Assembly (NCBI GenBank): GCA_033064195.1
Contig: JARBJD010000002.1
Location: 372,001 to 436,000, forward strand
Reading direction: 5' to 3'
Origin: Blattamonas nauphoetae
Taxonomy: Eukaryota; Preaxostyla; Oxymonadida
DNA: 64,000 nucleotides
Of this stretch, positions 34,471 to 45,130 are shown in pieces. The translations under genes were made by a program, and so were the position numbers. Position 1 is the stretch's first letter. Each line of letters begins with the position of its first letter. The notes beneath the pieces are model-generated. The model saw only the letters and a list, made by a program, of their open reading frames with translations. It made no database searches and was not told the DNA's origin.

Positions 34471-37400
34471 CTAAAGAGATGTTCCCATCAGTTGTGAAAC
34501 AAGAGATAAACCGGTTTGGAAAAGAGTTTCCAGGCCAGTCCATCGTTTAGTATTTAGGGTTGAGATTTTCCTGAGAATAATTTGCGTTGTTTCATCTCCC
34601 ACCCGAGTTTCATCACCAATACGTGCGATAAGATCATCCGCATGGTAGACCAGCATCACATTCAGAGCGGCTTGAATAATATCGTAGTCATGGCCACCCT
34701 CCTTCCGACTCAGCTCAGTCTTGACGAACATGATCAAATTGTCAATGTCATCCACATCAACCACCTCCTCTTCAGAGCTTGGTGCTGGCATGCGCGGCAA
34801 GAGCTCCACAAGGCTTGCATAAGAGACAGAAGATGGTTGTGGAGAGAGGCTGGCGATGTCAACGTGAAGGGCAGCTGGCGATGTGGCATGGATGTGATGA
34901 AGGAGTGGAGCGAAGCAGGCATTTTGACAACAGACCGAATCAAGACAGAGGAGGTGATGCGTATGGGCACATCCAGCAAGAAGAAGAGAGAACTTGGATC
35001 TGAGCTTGATTGGGAGATTCACTCGACGGGATGCTGTGTCATCCTGCTTCACGAGTGGGGCAAATTGTGGGGTGAGGCCTGAAATTGTTGGGAGGAAAAA
35101 CCCAACACCAGAATCGGAGTGTTGGAAAGCAGACGAAGCGTTTGCAGTCGTGATCGATTTGGCTTGGGCAGCACTTCGAGACGCAATGAGAGGAGCGCGA
35201 ATGAGGTTGAGTGAGTACGAAGGGAGCTGAGAAAGAGTGAGGAGAGTGTGTGGGGTGTGGAGAGGATTGACGGACGTAGTTCCGGCGTAGAGAAGATCAA
35301 ATTGGTGTGTGTCTTCAGAACCACCCGACGAATCTGATGAGGATGTTTTGAGGGTTGTTCGCCAGAGCTGAATCCCACGCCATCCAGCATGGGAAGTCGC
35401 GAGTCGGACACCACCAATGCCACCTTGATCATCCATCCATTCTTCAGCATCCACATCAAGCAGGCTGCTTTCTTCTGTCTTCGTTGCATTCTGTTTTTTG
35501 AGTTTGTGTTTCAAGCCAGTGACTCCAACACCTGCCCTGTCCCCACAAACTGCGAGAGCGATAACTGGTGTCCGCGGACAGCCCAGGACTTTTCCGTTCT
35601 CAACTTGTGTTTCTGTCGTTTTGATTAGATCCACCTGTTTGCCCGTTGGGACATCCCAAATCCGAATTGTGCCATCAAGTGACGCAGAGAAGACAGTACG
35701 GGAATCAGGAGAGAACGACATGGCGGTGACAAGATCTGTGTGACCAGACAATGTTCGAACAACATGGGTGGAAGGTGTGTCAAATGAAGAAATGGAGATG
35801 TCCATAACAAGAATGGTCCCCGTTGTGAGGGCAGTGCAGAGGAGAGATTGTTGCGAGGCAAAAACAGATGTTGAGGACGGTCCAGCGATGACGCATGCGG
35901 AATGGGGGAGGATCGCTGATAAAGATGTTGATGAGACAAGTTGTTTTGAGTCAAGTTTCCATTGAATCACGAGACCTTCCGAAGAAACACCGAACAAGCT
36001 CTGCATCGACACATCAAAGAAAAGACTGGTCACAATAGAACGGAACCCGAACATCCCAATATGGCTGAATCCCTTGCTTTGGGTAAGTTCCTCCTTCCTC
36101 GCCTCGTCCCCACCCACAAGAATTCCCTCTTTGTCCATCGGCAGGAACGTGTCGAAGCGGAACAAACGAAGACCAGATTGGACAGAGATGACTTCGACAA
36201 AGCCTTCCGAGTCTGAGAACGCAGCAACAGATCCCTTCCCTCCTCCTGCACTGATAACCCCAGTGTTGGAGATAGCAACAGCGCGACAGGATGTTTGGAA
36301 GGACGTGTGAGGTTTGACAGATGAAAGCGAGTGATTGTGGAAGTGCCAGAATCGTGGTTGTGAATCATGTGAATGGATGGTGGCGATTCCAGGGAAGAGA
36401 GGATCACGAAGAGTAGCTGAGGAAAGAGATGAAACATAATCTGAAAAAAAATCAAACCAACTGCCATTCCAGTCACAGCACGGAGGGTGTCAGAGTCAAC
36501 CTGTTGGAATTTCGAGGCTTGCGAGCCGGGCTGAGTGAAGCCAAAGCCGTTGCTTCCTCCAACCGACATTTCTTCCTCGTGTCTTTTCTTTCCCTTGAGA
36601 TGGAGAGCTTTCTTTTGGGACATTTCATGACTTTGCTCATCGCGAATGAGGTGGAAGAGCCTGAAAGAACGATCTGGTGCCCCAGAGAGGAGTTGGTTAG
36701 ATGGGAGGGACGACGAAACATTGCCTTCTTCATTGACAAAAGATAAACATGTTGGAGGAAAAGTATGTCCATTTCGTTGTCGGATGAGACGTGGTTGAAA
36801 GGTCAATTTGTTGAGTGTCCAGACTTTTAAAGAATTGTCTTCACCACTTGTAACAATCAAATTATTACCAGCAACGTATTCGCAAGTCCGAATACTTCCA
36901 TTATGAGCACGGTATGGTGCGCATGCCAAGATTTTCTTGTCAAGATCCCAGACATGGAGGAGGCCATCTGTGCTAGCACTGACCAAGATATCAATCCCAT
37001 CCGTTCTAAAGCTCAATCCGGAGACAGGTGATTCTTGTCGAAATCGCAACACGATAGTGTCCCGTTTTGCATTGATGAGTAAGATCCTTCCATCGAGAAA
37101 ACCAGCTGCAAGAATATCGAGGGCTGGTGCAGCTGTCAAAACACTGACAGATGACGGAGTATTAGATTGAGAAGTTGTAGATAGATGAGAGGTGAATGTA
37201 TATAGGGTTTCGCGAGAAATGAAATTGACGAGTTTCAGTGCCCCAGAGAGGGTTCCAATGATAATTTTATTCAGATAGGTGGGAAGATGTGTAAATGTAG
37301 TGATCGGATCATCCTAAATAGCAGATAAAATTAGGGATATATGAAAGAAACTTCTGAGAATGAGAGTTCAGATTTTAGTTCTGGTCTGGTACTGTCCCAG

Positions 37401-37924
37401 ACACGAATCGTATTAGAAGCTTGAAGAACAAGAATAACAGATCCAATTTTCGTTATTTGAAGTACTTGACTTCGATCATCTGATTCATATGTGTGGATCT
37501 AGGAGAGAAGTTAGGGTTCGGGTGGACGATCGTAAAGTTCAAAGGTTGATGAAAGATAAATCATACATGATCATTTCTGACATATGATTTGACGATTCCT
37601 CCAGTTCCTACATATGTTATGCGATGAGAAGTGAGAATCGCTGTGAGTGGTGATTGTTCCTGGGCTCCTGAACAATGGCGAAAGAAGAGATTAATTAATC
37701 AAGAAACAGAACCAATGAAAGATGTTCGGAGCTTGGATAACTATAGTGTTCAGATAGAGTGATATAAGATGTTGATTAAATGAAAAACGCGATACTGTGT
37801 AAACTTGATAAGAATTGTCTATTGGTACGTTAATATACGCATCTGTCCGTTCCATACTCAGTGAAAACGGAACTACTCCAGAGACAAGCCCGATCGTCCG
37901 ATATGGTGTGAGGCTTGTTGACAT
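34471..37924 (-). CDS. WDR36: U3 snoRNP WD40 protein WDR36/Utp21
   Basis: Component of the UTP-B complex of the small-subunit processome, needed for 18S rRNA maturation in the nucleolus. Six exons: 37924-37796, 37740-37713, 37667-37567, 37498-37352, 37313-36458 and 36416-34471; introns of 55, 45, 68, 38 and 41 nt; 1068 aa. Marks: HLPTYLNKIIIGTLSGALKL (human HPSTYLNKILLGSEQGSLQL), APALDILAAGFLDGRILLIN, SFRTDGIDILVSASTDG, FSPDSRTVFSASLDGTIRIW, GFFLPTISGLTPQFAP (human PFFIPTIPGLVPRYA), and the Utp21 C-terminal domain ending RWTGLETLFQTGLSLVSQL. Two WD40 propellers plus the C-terminal helical domain are thus present. The last intron has two possible acceptors 24 nt apart. It ends 25 bp before the Nup188-like start. 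Confidence 0.92.
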
Positions 37925-38031
37925 GTGATGACGATCCTGGGCTGATCTGTCTTGACTTCGTGAAACGGGCAATATATCAGTGACCGAATTATTTCTGAAA
38001 CGAGTTCATTCTCTGATCAGAGTTTGTTGAT
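37925..38031. promoter_or_regulatory. 107-bp bidirectional intergenic promoter region
   Basis: Lies between the start codons of WDR36 (reverse) and the cupin-tailed gene (forward). No specific motif is identified. Confidence 0.45.
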
Positions 38032-39473
38032 ATGATACCTTCAAACAACGCAATGGTTCCAAGTTCTACCCCAACGCAGCCAAGACAATCAACATCCTTC
38101 TTTTCTTTTAATATCCAACAACCTGTGACAAATCCAAGACATAAACCTCCAATAAACATTCCTTATCCGTATTTCCACTTTATTTCCATTCTATTCATTT
38201 TTTCCACAGTGAGTCGTCCACTTCACAACTTCCAGACAATGATGATCAATCAAACTCCGTTGAACTTCCGACCCATCAAAATGTCCAGCAAAACGAATTT
38301 TCTTCTTATTCACCTTCGACAAATTCCTCTGCACTATCTAGAACACTTCCAGACAATCCTGTAAACACACCACAACAAAATCCGACAAATATCTCTTATT
38401 CACGAAACGACTCTTCATTAATTTCAAACCAACCATCATTCGAACCAGTTATTCCTCCTTTATTTGCTTCACAAATCAATTTTTCACCTCCTAATGTTCT
38501 CGGAAAAGAACAGACCTTGTATTCATCGAAACTTGATAATCATCGTGTACTGAACAATCCTCTACTATCCTATCAGTCATCTGATCCTGATCAGCGAATT
38601 ACATCACCTCACAAGCCAAGCAAACCCATCATCAAACAGAAACGGACTAGATCGTCGCGTTCAGGACCCAGCGCCGAAATCCAGAGTTCATCAATCAATA
38701 TTCAGCAAGACAGTGGTCACACTGATGAGGATAGCTATACAGTTGATCGCAATCATCGTACTCGAACGGAAAAGTCGACGAAATCACCATCATCATGGAC
38801 GAAAAAGAAATCGAAGAAGAAAGAGTTCGAAGCGGACTCCGACCATAGTTCATTTGCTTCGAGCTCAGATCTTTTTCCACCTCCATCTGCGAAACCAGGC
38901 CAAAAGGATAAACAGAAGGAGAGTCGAGCCCAAACACCAGCAAGCTCGACCAATCACAACCGAAGGAGTGTCAAGGATGACGACGAAAAGCCAATGAAAG
39001 ACAATCCCACCATCGCATTGGCACAACCGACCCCGCAGGCTTCTCCAATTCGACTTGTTCCATCTCATCCAACTTTTGTGGCTCTCACCAGTCGTGGTCG
39101 GCAGGCCATCTGTCAATTCAGTTCATCGATCCCACTGAAGCTCCTCCAACAGACTACAGCTCCCACAACTGTTGATGTAACAGTACCCAAAACCGATCTC
39201 CCCGTTTCGATTGTGACAATTCCGCCTGGACACACCTTCACACCAACCAATCCCACCACTTCACATTTCTTTCTTGCATGTGGTAGCCTGACCTATCGAG
39301 CAGAGAGTAGATATTCTATTGAAAACAAGTCAGGGACCTGGATGGAGGACGTTTTATTGGAACCAATGACTAATTTTGTCATTCCAGATCAATCAGGCCT
39401 CATCGTTACTCTAGAAAACAAATCGCAAGAACTTGTGGTTCTGAATATTACATCTGTTCATCCTAAGTCTTAA
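38032..39473 (+). CDS. Disordered protein with C-terminal cupin-like domain, possibly CENP-C
   Basis: Two exons, 38032-38168 and 38210-39473, with a 41-nt phase 2 intron; 466 aa. The first 330 residues are Ser/Pro/Asn/Gln-rich and disordered, with a basic patch (KQKRTRSSRS) and a Lys-rich stretch (TKKKSKKKEF). The last 100 residues are compact: SIVTIPPGHTFTPTNP, HFFLACGSLTYRAES, EPMTNFVIPDQSGLIVTLEN and ELVVLNIT. This order of short strands resembles the cupin dimerisation domain that ends CENP-C/Mif2, the centromere protein linking CENP-A chromatin to the kinetochore. The CENP-C signature motif (R..R..P..YW) was not found. The cupin call is moderate; the CENP-C call is speculative. Confidence 0.7.
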
Positions 39474-39563
39474 TTTGATTTGATCTTCCTTTCTATGTTC
39501 ATTTATCTTATTTTCCATGATCAAGACATTTCAGAATGGGCCACCACTCTCTTCGATCCCAAA

Positions 39564-40945
39564 ATGTCAACGACTGAAGATAGGGGAACAGAAACAACGG
39601 AAGAGACACCCACCGTGGAAAATGTTACTGCGAGCCTTGAATCAGCTGAAGTTTCCAAGAAAGATGAGACAAAAACAGGTTTCAACACATTTGTCTCTCA
39701 ATCGAGATATATTCTATTATCGTCTCCCATATCCCCTTCAAAACTTCTTTTTCGATTTCTTTGTCGTAATATCTTGTTTTGTTTTCAACTTTTCCATCGA
39801 AAGACGGACAATCTGATTCGGATTCTGACAGTGATGATGGATTGACAAGCTTCATTATGTACACCCCAGCAATGAAACATCGCATCAGTGGAGCCAAGAA
39901 AGTGTACAACCAAATTATTGAAGTATTGACCCAACAACAAAAAGAAAAGAATGAGATTGTGACCAACTTTAATGAACGAAAAGCATCTATTCAGCAAAAG
40001 CGCAGAGAGATTATTTTGGGTGATTACGAACCAACCGACGCTGACTTGGCACCCTCAAAAGAACTTCCATTCAAAGATCCAGAAGCGGCTGACAAAGACA
40101 CGTCGCCAGCGAAAGAAGATGACGGAAAGGGGATCAAAAACTTCTGGAAGACTTGCATCATGAACAGTTCTGTTCTTTCACAAAATCTCCATCAATGGGA
40201 TGAGGATGCTCTGAACTATCTCAAAGATATGACTGTCAGAAGATACATCCTTGAGGATGAGAAAAAGGACTCATTCGAGCCCAACATCATTTATGAAGCC
40301 TGCCTAACTTTTGAGGAGAACCCTTATTTCTCTAACACCGAACTAAAGAGGAGCGTGAAAGTGCAGATGATGGGTGGACAAATGGTCTCGTTTTATGACG
40401 GGGATGAAGATGATCTTCCAACCGATGATACCCCTTCAAAGCCTCAAGTTCAAACAATCCAATGGAAGGAAGGAAAGGAGATTGGAGTGAGGACGGAGAA
40501 GAAGAAGGTGAAGGACAAGAAGACGAAGAAGAAGGTCGTCAAGGAGCGGAGGATTGTCCGCCCATCCTTCTTTGATCTTTTCATCACCACCGCCGAGCTT
40601 GAGAACAAGGTTGATGTTGTTGTCGAGCACCTCGAGAAGTACCCTCCATCAAAGGCTGAGCTGCACGGTGACAAGGACGCACATGAGGACGAAGACGAGG
40701 GCGACGACGACGAATGCGACTGCCATGGGTGCCACAACAAGATTGGGTTGTATGAGTACGGCTTTCACAACGTGATGCAGCTGTTTGTGGGTTTCGTCAA
40801 CACGATTGTCCTCCACATCGTCCCACACGCTTTCGAATACTTTGCTGGGCTTGTCCAAGAGGGCGAAGACAGTGACGACGACGATGATGACGATGATCTG
40901 ACCACAGATTCGGAAGACACGGACAGTGACACAAGTGATGAGTGA
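39564..40945 (+). CDS. NAP1: Nucleosome assembly protein 1 family histone chaperone
   Basis: Histone H2A-H2B chaperone. Two exons, 39564-39678 and 39804-40945, joined in phase 1 across a 125-nt intron ending in AAG; 418 aa. The NAP fold is recognisable: a long dimerisation helix (KKVYNQIIEVLTQQQKEKNE), the family block GIKNFWKTCIMNSSVLSQNL then DEDALNYLKDMTVRRY (family: G(I/V)P.FW...N...LSE...DE.AL..L.D), and EENPYFSNTELKRSV. The C-terminus is strongly acidic (runs of Asp/Glu after residue 400), as usual. The insert around ECDCHGCHNKIG carries three Cys and two His in a short space, which is not typical of NAP1. The reverse-strand BBOF1-like gene converges on it 111 bp away. Confidence 0.92.
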
Positions 40946-41056
40946 GAATAACACGGAACTTCATTTCACCGATGAATAATTTGAAAGAATAGCTTGGGTG
41001 GGTGCAAGCAAGTTAAAACAAGAAGTGAAGAAAGAAAATGAGGAATATGAAGTCCA

Positions 41057-42747
41057 TTAGGCTTTTGTTGAGAGCCGGAGCTGTTGGCGATCACGGGCAA
41101 ATTCTTCAGAGAATTGGGAATCTGACTGTTTCTTGATGTTGACAAGACCGCTCTTGAGGAAGGAGATGTTTGGAAAGGCCTTGTCGTTCAGAATGTTGAG
41201 GACCTTCAGACGGCTCATGAGGAGCTCAGTTGTCCGTCTGCGAGCTTCGTCTGAAGCGAACTGAGAGATGGAGTGAAGGAGAACAGTGTTGAGTGAATAC
41301 AAAGGCAATGTCAGACCTCTCTCCCTGTGCTCAGTGACAACTCTTTCTGGGCATCTGAAATACAGTCGTTGAGGAAGGATTGAAGTTGGGCCTGCTCGTC
41401 CAACGAAGCAAGATGAGCATTTCGAAGGATTTTTGTGTTTTTCCGTTCCTGGGCAAGCCTCTTCTTTGTTCGTTGGTTTTGGTTGATTATGTTTTGGATG
41501 TCTTCAGGAAGAGTGTCAAAACGTGAAGACTGGCCACTCTGTCGACTTGTCGACATTCTCTCAGCGCTGACGCTCCGACGAGACGAGCGAGGGGACTCTG
41601 GAGAGGTTGAGGGAGAGTTCGACAGAAAGATGAAAGAGCAGACCTCCTCGCTGGCTTGCTTGGCCAAGCCTGAGTCGCGGAACACCGCCAGAAGCCCGAG
41701 CTGAGTTGGACTGATCTTGGGATGCCCGGAAGGAGCGTGTTGTGGGCTGGACGAAGGTGGGTTCGCTTGAGAAGGCCGGGAGGAGTGGAGTGTTGTCCTG
41801 TTCCTGTTGGAGCGACTCGTATTCTTCTGTTTTGGCTCTGGTTTCTTTGAGGACCTATTGAAACAGGAAGTCGATGATGAAGGAAGACATAATGACATAC
41901 ACCTCTCATTCTGCTTGTGTGTTCGTCGAGTTCATTTTGGTTTTCACGCAGATCCCGTCGTGTCCGCTTCATCTCCTCTTCCAGCTGAGAGAAATGAAGG
42001 AAATACAAAGTATCAAGCCATTGAGTTGAGATCTTCGAGTCGGATGCATTCTGCGCGCATGAGTTCGACCTCATTGACTGTCTGTCGATACTTCTTCATC
42101 CAATATTGAGCGTCAAACTCTGGTTCCTAAAACGAAATGGAAAATAAATAAAACGAACTCTCTTTTTGAGAATATCGATCTCTTTTTCTGCATCAGACAA
42201 TTTGTCCCGAAAGAGACGGATCAACTCTTTTTCGCTTTCTGGAGAGAGATAAAATTGGAGATAATGAACCTTTTGCAGCCATTCGGCAATGATCCTCAAG
42301 TGCTGCTATGGACGATTGAATATCACCATTAACAATACTTAATTCTTCAAGTTTTTGCTGAATTAATGCAAATGAGAAATATCTAATTGATTAACGAGAG
42401 ACCCTCTTATGAGTGCTAGGAGTCACTCTTCCCTGAAAGAGATCTGCTCGTTCCATTGGACTTTTCTGCCGTATCGGCTCTTCTGGGACGCCGATATTTT
42501 CTCTTTTTGTGAATGTTGCAGATGGTCTGCCACGCGGCTCTGTCTAATTATAACAAGAAAACGCAACAAAAAGACGTTGAATAACAGAATAAGTGAGGAC
42601 GAACGCGTGACCATGTCGTTTCCAACTTTGGAGGATGAGGTGTTGGTCGAAGTCGAATTCTGTCATCAGGAGGAAGTGGAGTGCTGTAAAAAAAGTACAT
42701 ATCAAGCAAAAAATGACAAACAAGACAGGTTTGCTCGGCCGCGACAT
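41057..42747 (-). CDS. Flagellar coiled-coil protein, BBOF1/CCDC176-like
   Basis: Ten exons (42747-42722, 42683-42605, 42543-42403, 42357-42270, 42238-42159, 42126-42019, 41984-41901, 41854-41753, 41700-41317, 41260-41057) give 431 aa. Exons 4-8 form a heptad coiled coil (LEELSIVNGDIQSSIAALED; LIRLFRDKLSDAEKEIDILK; LEEEMKRTRRDLRENQNELD). The C-terminus has LRNAHLASLDEQAQLQSFLN, then DCISDAQKEL and ASDEARRRTTELLMSRLKVL, matching in order the basal body-orientation factor pattern 'LARNILEQRTEVERFFLDAL' then 'QVKQEI' and 'LTWEQKEKVLRLLFAKM'. BBOF1 binds axonemes and basal bodies of motile cilia. Exon 6 ends in a GC donor. Introns are 31-61 nt. The order of small exons is inferred from frame and splice sites, so single junctions may be wrong; the coiled-coil nature is firm. 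Confidence 0.65.
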
Positions 42748-42941
42748 GGTAGGATGTTTATCTACCGTGGACAGTTGTGAACGAAATTGGTTACGGGAAC
42801 GATTGCCAAGAAGTTCAATTGTCTGAATATCAAGTTGTTGTTGAAGATGAAATAAACGATGATCACATTTTTATAACTTAATCACGAAGAAATGAAGTGA
42901 TAAAACGAAGATACTTTCACACAATTTTCAAATCAAAATTT

Positions 42942-43551
42942 TCACTTTGCCAGAAGAGGAAAAACGGCTGCGATGATATCGACCAAACAGAACAATATTC
43001 CTGCTCCATTGAGAACAACTTCAACCGTGAATCTAAACAGATCAATGACGATGGAAATCATACGTGAGCAACTGGAAGAACATGAAATAGACATGGTGAA
43101 CGATGAAAAGTGCTGCAACTACCATAAAAATGATGGCTGGGAGAGGATCTGGCATTCCGATTACGTGATTGCCTTGAGAATCACGTGAATGAAAACACCA
43201 TCAACAAACCAGACAGAATATATAGTAGATGAGCAATCCCAAAAAATCCAACTTGTACAACAAGCTCAAAACTTCGAATCCATTCTCCAAGTTCGAGGTA
43301 ACGATATCCTAGTGTTGGTTCAGGTTGGTGATGAGAGAGTGACACAATAAGCAGAAAAGCAAGTGAAAACGTTTGTAGAAGATGAAAATTGTTGACATTA
43401 TGTAGTACAACCACCCAAACACATTATGGTAATGCAACGAGACTTCGAGGAAGAGACCAGCTTTCTTCCCAAATGGAGGAATAGAGAAACAAACATAGTC
43501 ATAAAACAAGTATAAGACCTTCCTTTTTTCCGTCACATCCAAAATGGACAT
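42942..43551 (-). CDS. TMEM17/TMEM216-family ciliary transition-zone membrane protein
   Basis: Four exons: 43551-43371, 43308-43210, 43172-43064 and 43032-42942; introns of 62, 37 and 31 nt; 159 aa (human TMEM216 is 145, TMEM17 198). Four membrane segments are seen: NVFGWLYYIMSTIFIFYK, FELVVQVGFFGIAHLLYIL, PAIIFMVVAALFIVHHVYF and EVVLNGAGILFCLVDIIAAV. The family pattern holds: LEVSLHYHN (TMEM216 LEILFFLNG), IFIFYKR (FIFLYKG), a short GN..IGMP loop (GNLCQRKMP), and VEVVLNGAGILF (LEVIMNGILLFF). These proteins belong to the MKS/B9 gate at the base of cilia. The second intron ends AAG; using a later CAG would remove the conserved GN loop. Neighbours on both sides are on the same strand, and the upstream-lying BBOF1-like gene is also flagellar. 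Confidence 0.72.
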
Positions 43552-43652
43552 CGGGAAATCGATTCGTTGATGATTTGAATTGATCCGCCCTTGTCAAGTG
43601 AAAAAACAGGATGACTCGAGAAGCACGACAAAATTGAAATGGATATCACAAT

Positions 43653-44985
43653 TTAGATTGGAATAATACCCTTCCAGCAAAGAAGAAGTACAATTCCACA
43701 GCACATCGCCTGGAAGCCGATGAGGACATTCGTGAGCATTTTCTCGGTCATATCTCCGAACAAAAAGAGGAAAGCGTTGATGAGCGTAAGATTCGGGGTA
43801 TAGTGCAGTTTTCCCGTTTCAGGATTGATTCTAATTATGGTTAAGAGAATGGAGAGTATACCTTGGAATGCGATGTCTTGGACAATCACGGAATGGTGTG
43901 GGAAGATGCCTTTTCAAAGAGGCTGGAATCCATGTATGAAATAGTTGTGGTACAGAGAGAATAAAGTTGATAATCTCGGGGATGAAGAATAAGAGAAGGA
44001 CGACAGGAAAGCGACCATAGAGCCCAATTCCAGCGATGGACGCACCAATCCACAAGGTGAAAGAATCACCGACGAAAACCTTTGAGGGATATCTGGAAAA
44101 AGTGAGAAAGGTTGAAAAAAGAGATACTTGTTCCATTTGAACAACGCAACGCAGGCAAAGAAAAGTGGAACAGACACAATGAATGAAAAAGTGGCAGAAT
44201 CCATGTCACGCACATCCGTTTCACCAGCAATGGAAAACCCTCCTTTCTCTATCCCCATGATTGAATAGATTGCGATTGACATGACGATGACCATTGACTG
44301 TCCACACTCGAGTCCATTGATACCAGCGTAGATATTGATGCAATTGAGGCAGAATACGTTGACAGCAACAACGAATAATTGGCCAAAAATCCCTATAACA
44401 CGATAAAGGAGGAAAGATGAAACCAAGCTCGAAAATATGGTTTCCGTCGAGTAACTTGGAGAGAAATGAGCCTGATGGGATAGCAAATTGTGTTTTACCA
44501 AGGTAGAATTTGGCAATTGGGAGAGAAACGACAAGCGACATGAATATTTTATGTCTCCAGCGAAGATCGAGAACATCATCTGCAAAGCCCATCAGCAGCA
44601 TAGCCAAAGAGTTGATGAGGAAATATGTGATCAAGGAGAGCTGAAAGAATGATATAAGAGAGAATCTCAGACAATAACTTGGTTTTGGACGAAATAAAAC
44701 GTGACGAGTACGAACGAGAGGTACACAGATGCCACGACAAACCCAAGACTTTCTGGCCTGAAATATGGCAGTAACAACTCAATTGCACGAATGCTAGACA
44801 TACACTCTGGGAGGATCACCTTCTTTTGGACGAATTTTTCCAATATCGATTCCACTCATTCCCGCCTTTTGGAACGAAGGAGCAGCTCGAGGAATGATTG
44901 AATTGGCAACCACAAATATACAAACACCGACAGCCAAAAGAACAGCGGCGAGCTGAATGAATGAGAACGATTCGAGTGTGATCAT
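43653..44985 (-). CDS. ALG7: UDP-GlcNAc:dolichyl-phosphate GlcNAc-1-P transferase (ALG7/DPAGT1)
   Basis: First committed enzyme of the dolichol-linked N-glycan precursor, on the ER cytosolic face; the tunicamycin target. Six exons: 44985-44804, 44757-44679, 44640-44424, 44392-44128, 44092-43862 and 43830-43653; introns of 46, 38, 31, 35 and 31 nt; 383 aa (human 408). Marks in order: VPESLGFVVASVY (human IPESQGVISGAVF), LLMGFADDVLDLRWRHK with the catalytic aspartate pair (human FLGFADDVLNLRWRHK), NCINIYAGINGLECGQS (NAINILAGINGLEAGQS), YPSKVFVGDSFTLWIGA (YPSRVFVGDTFCYFAGM), and CPRHRIPR followed by NPETGKL (CPRHRIPRLNIKTGKL). About ten hydrophobic segments are seen. All active-site motifs are intact. 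Very strong assignment. Confidence 0.96.
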
Positions 44986-45130
44986 TTTTCAAACATGGGT
45001 TTCCAAAAAAAGGGAACGGAGTCGACCCTTGAAATTTTCATTACAACACCTTTGTGTCAAAAATAACATGAAAATTAGGATATTAAAACCAAGAATAGCA
45101 CCGATGGCTAGAAACAAGAATTGATTGATT

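Noticed and set aside
36441-36457. An ultra-short 17-nt intron or a T-run sequencing indel in WDR36
   Set aside because: A second acceptor at 36417 gives a normal 41-nt intron with the same reading frame and a good junction.
38713-38997. An alternative forward frame rich in Arg within the cupin-tailed gene
   Set aside because: It overlaps the longer spliced frame that carries the structured C-terminal domain.
41261-41345. A frameshift in the BBOF1-like gene, or a 17-nt intron at its 3' end
   Set aside because: A 56-nt GT-AG intron (41316-41261) in phase 0 joins both frames and restores the family pattern.
43173-43209. Use of a later CAG acceptor in the TMEM216-like gene
   Set aside because: It would remove the GN...MP loop conserved in TMEM17/216 proteins; the AAG acceptor keeps it and similar AAG sites occur in other genes.
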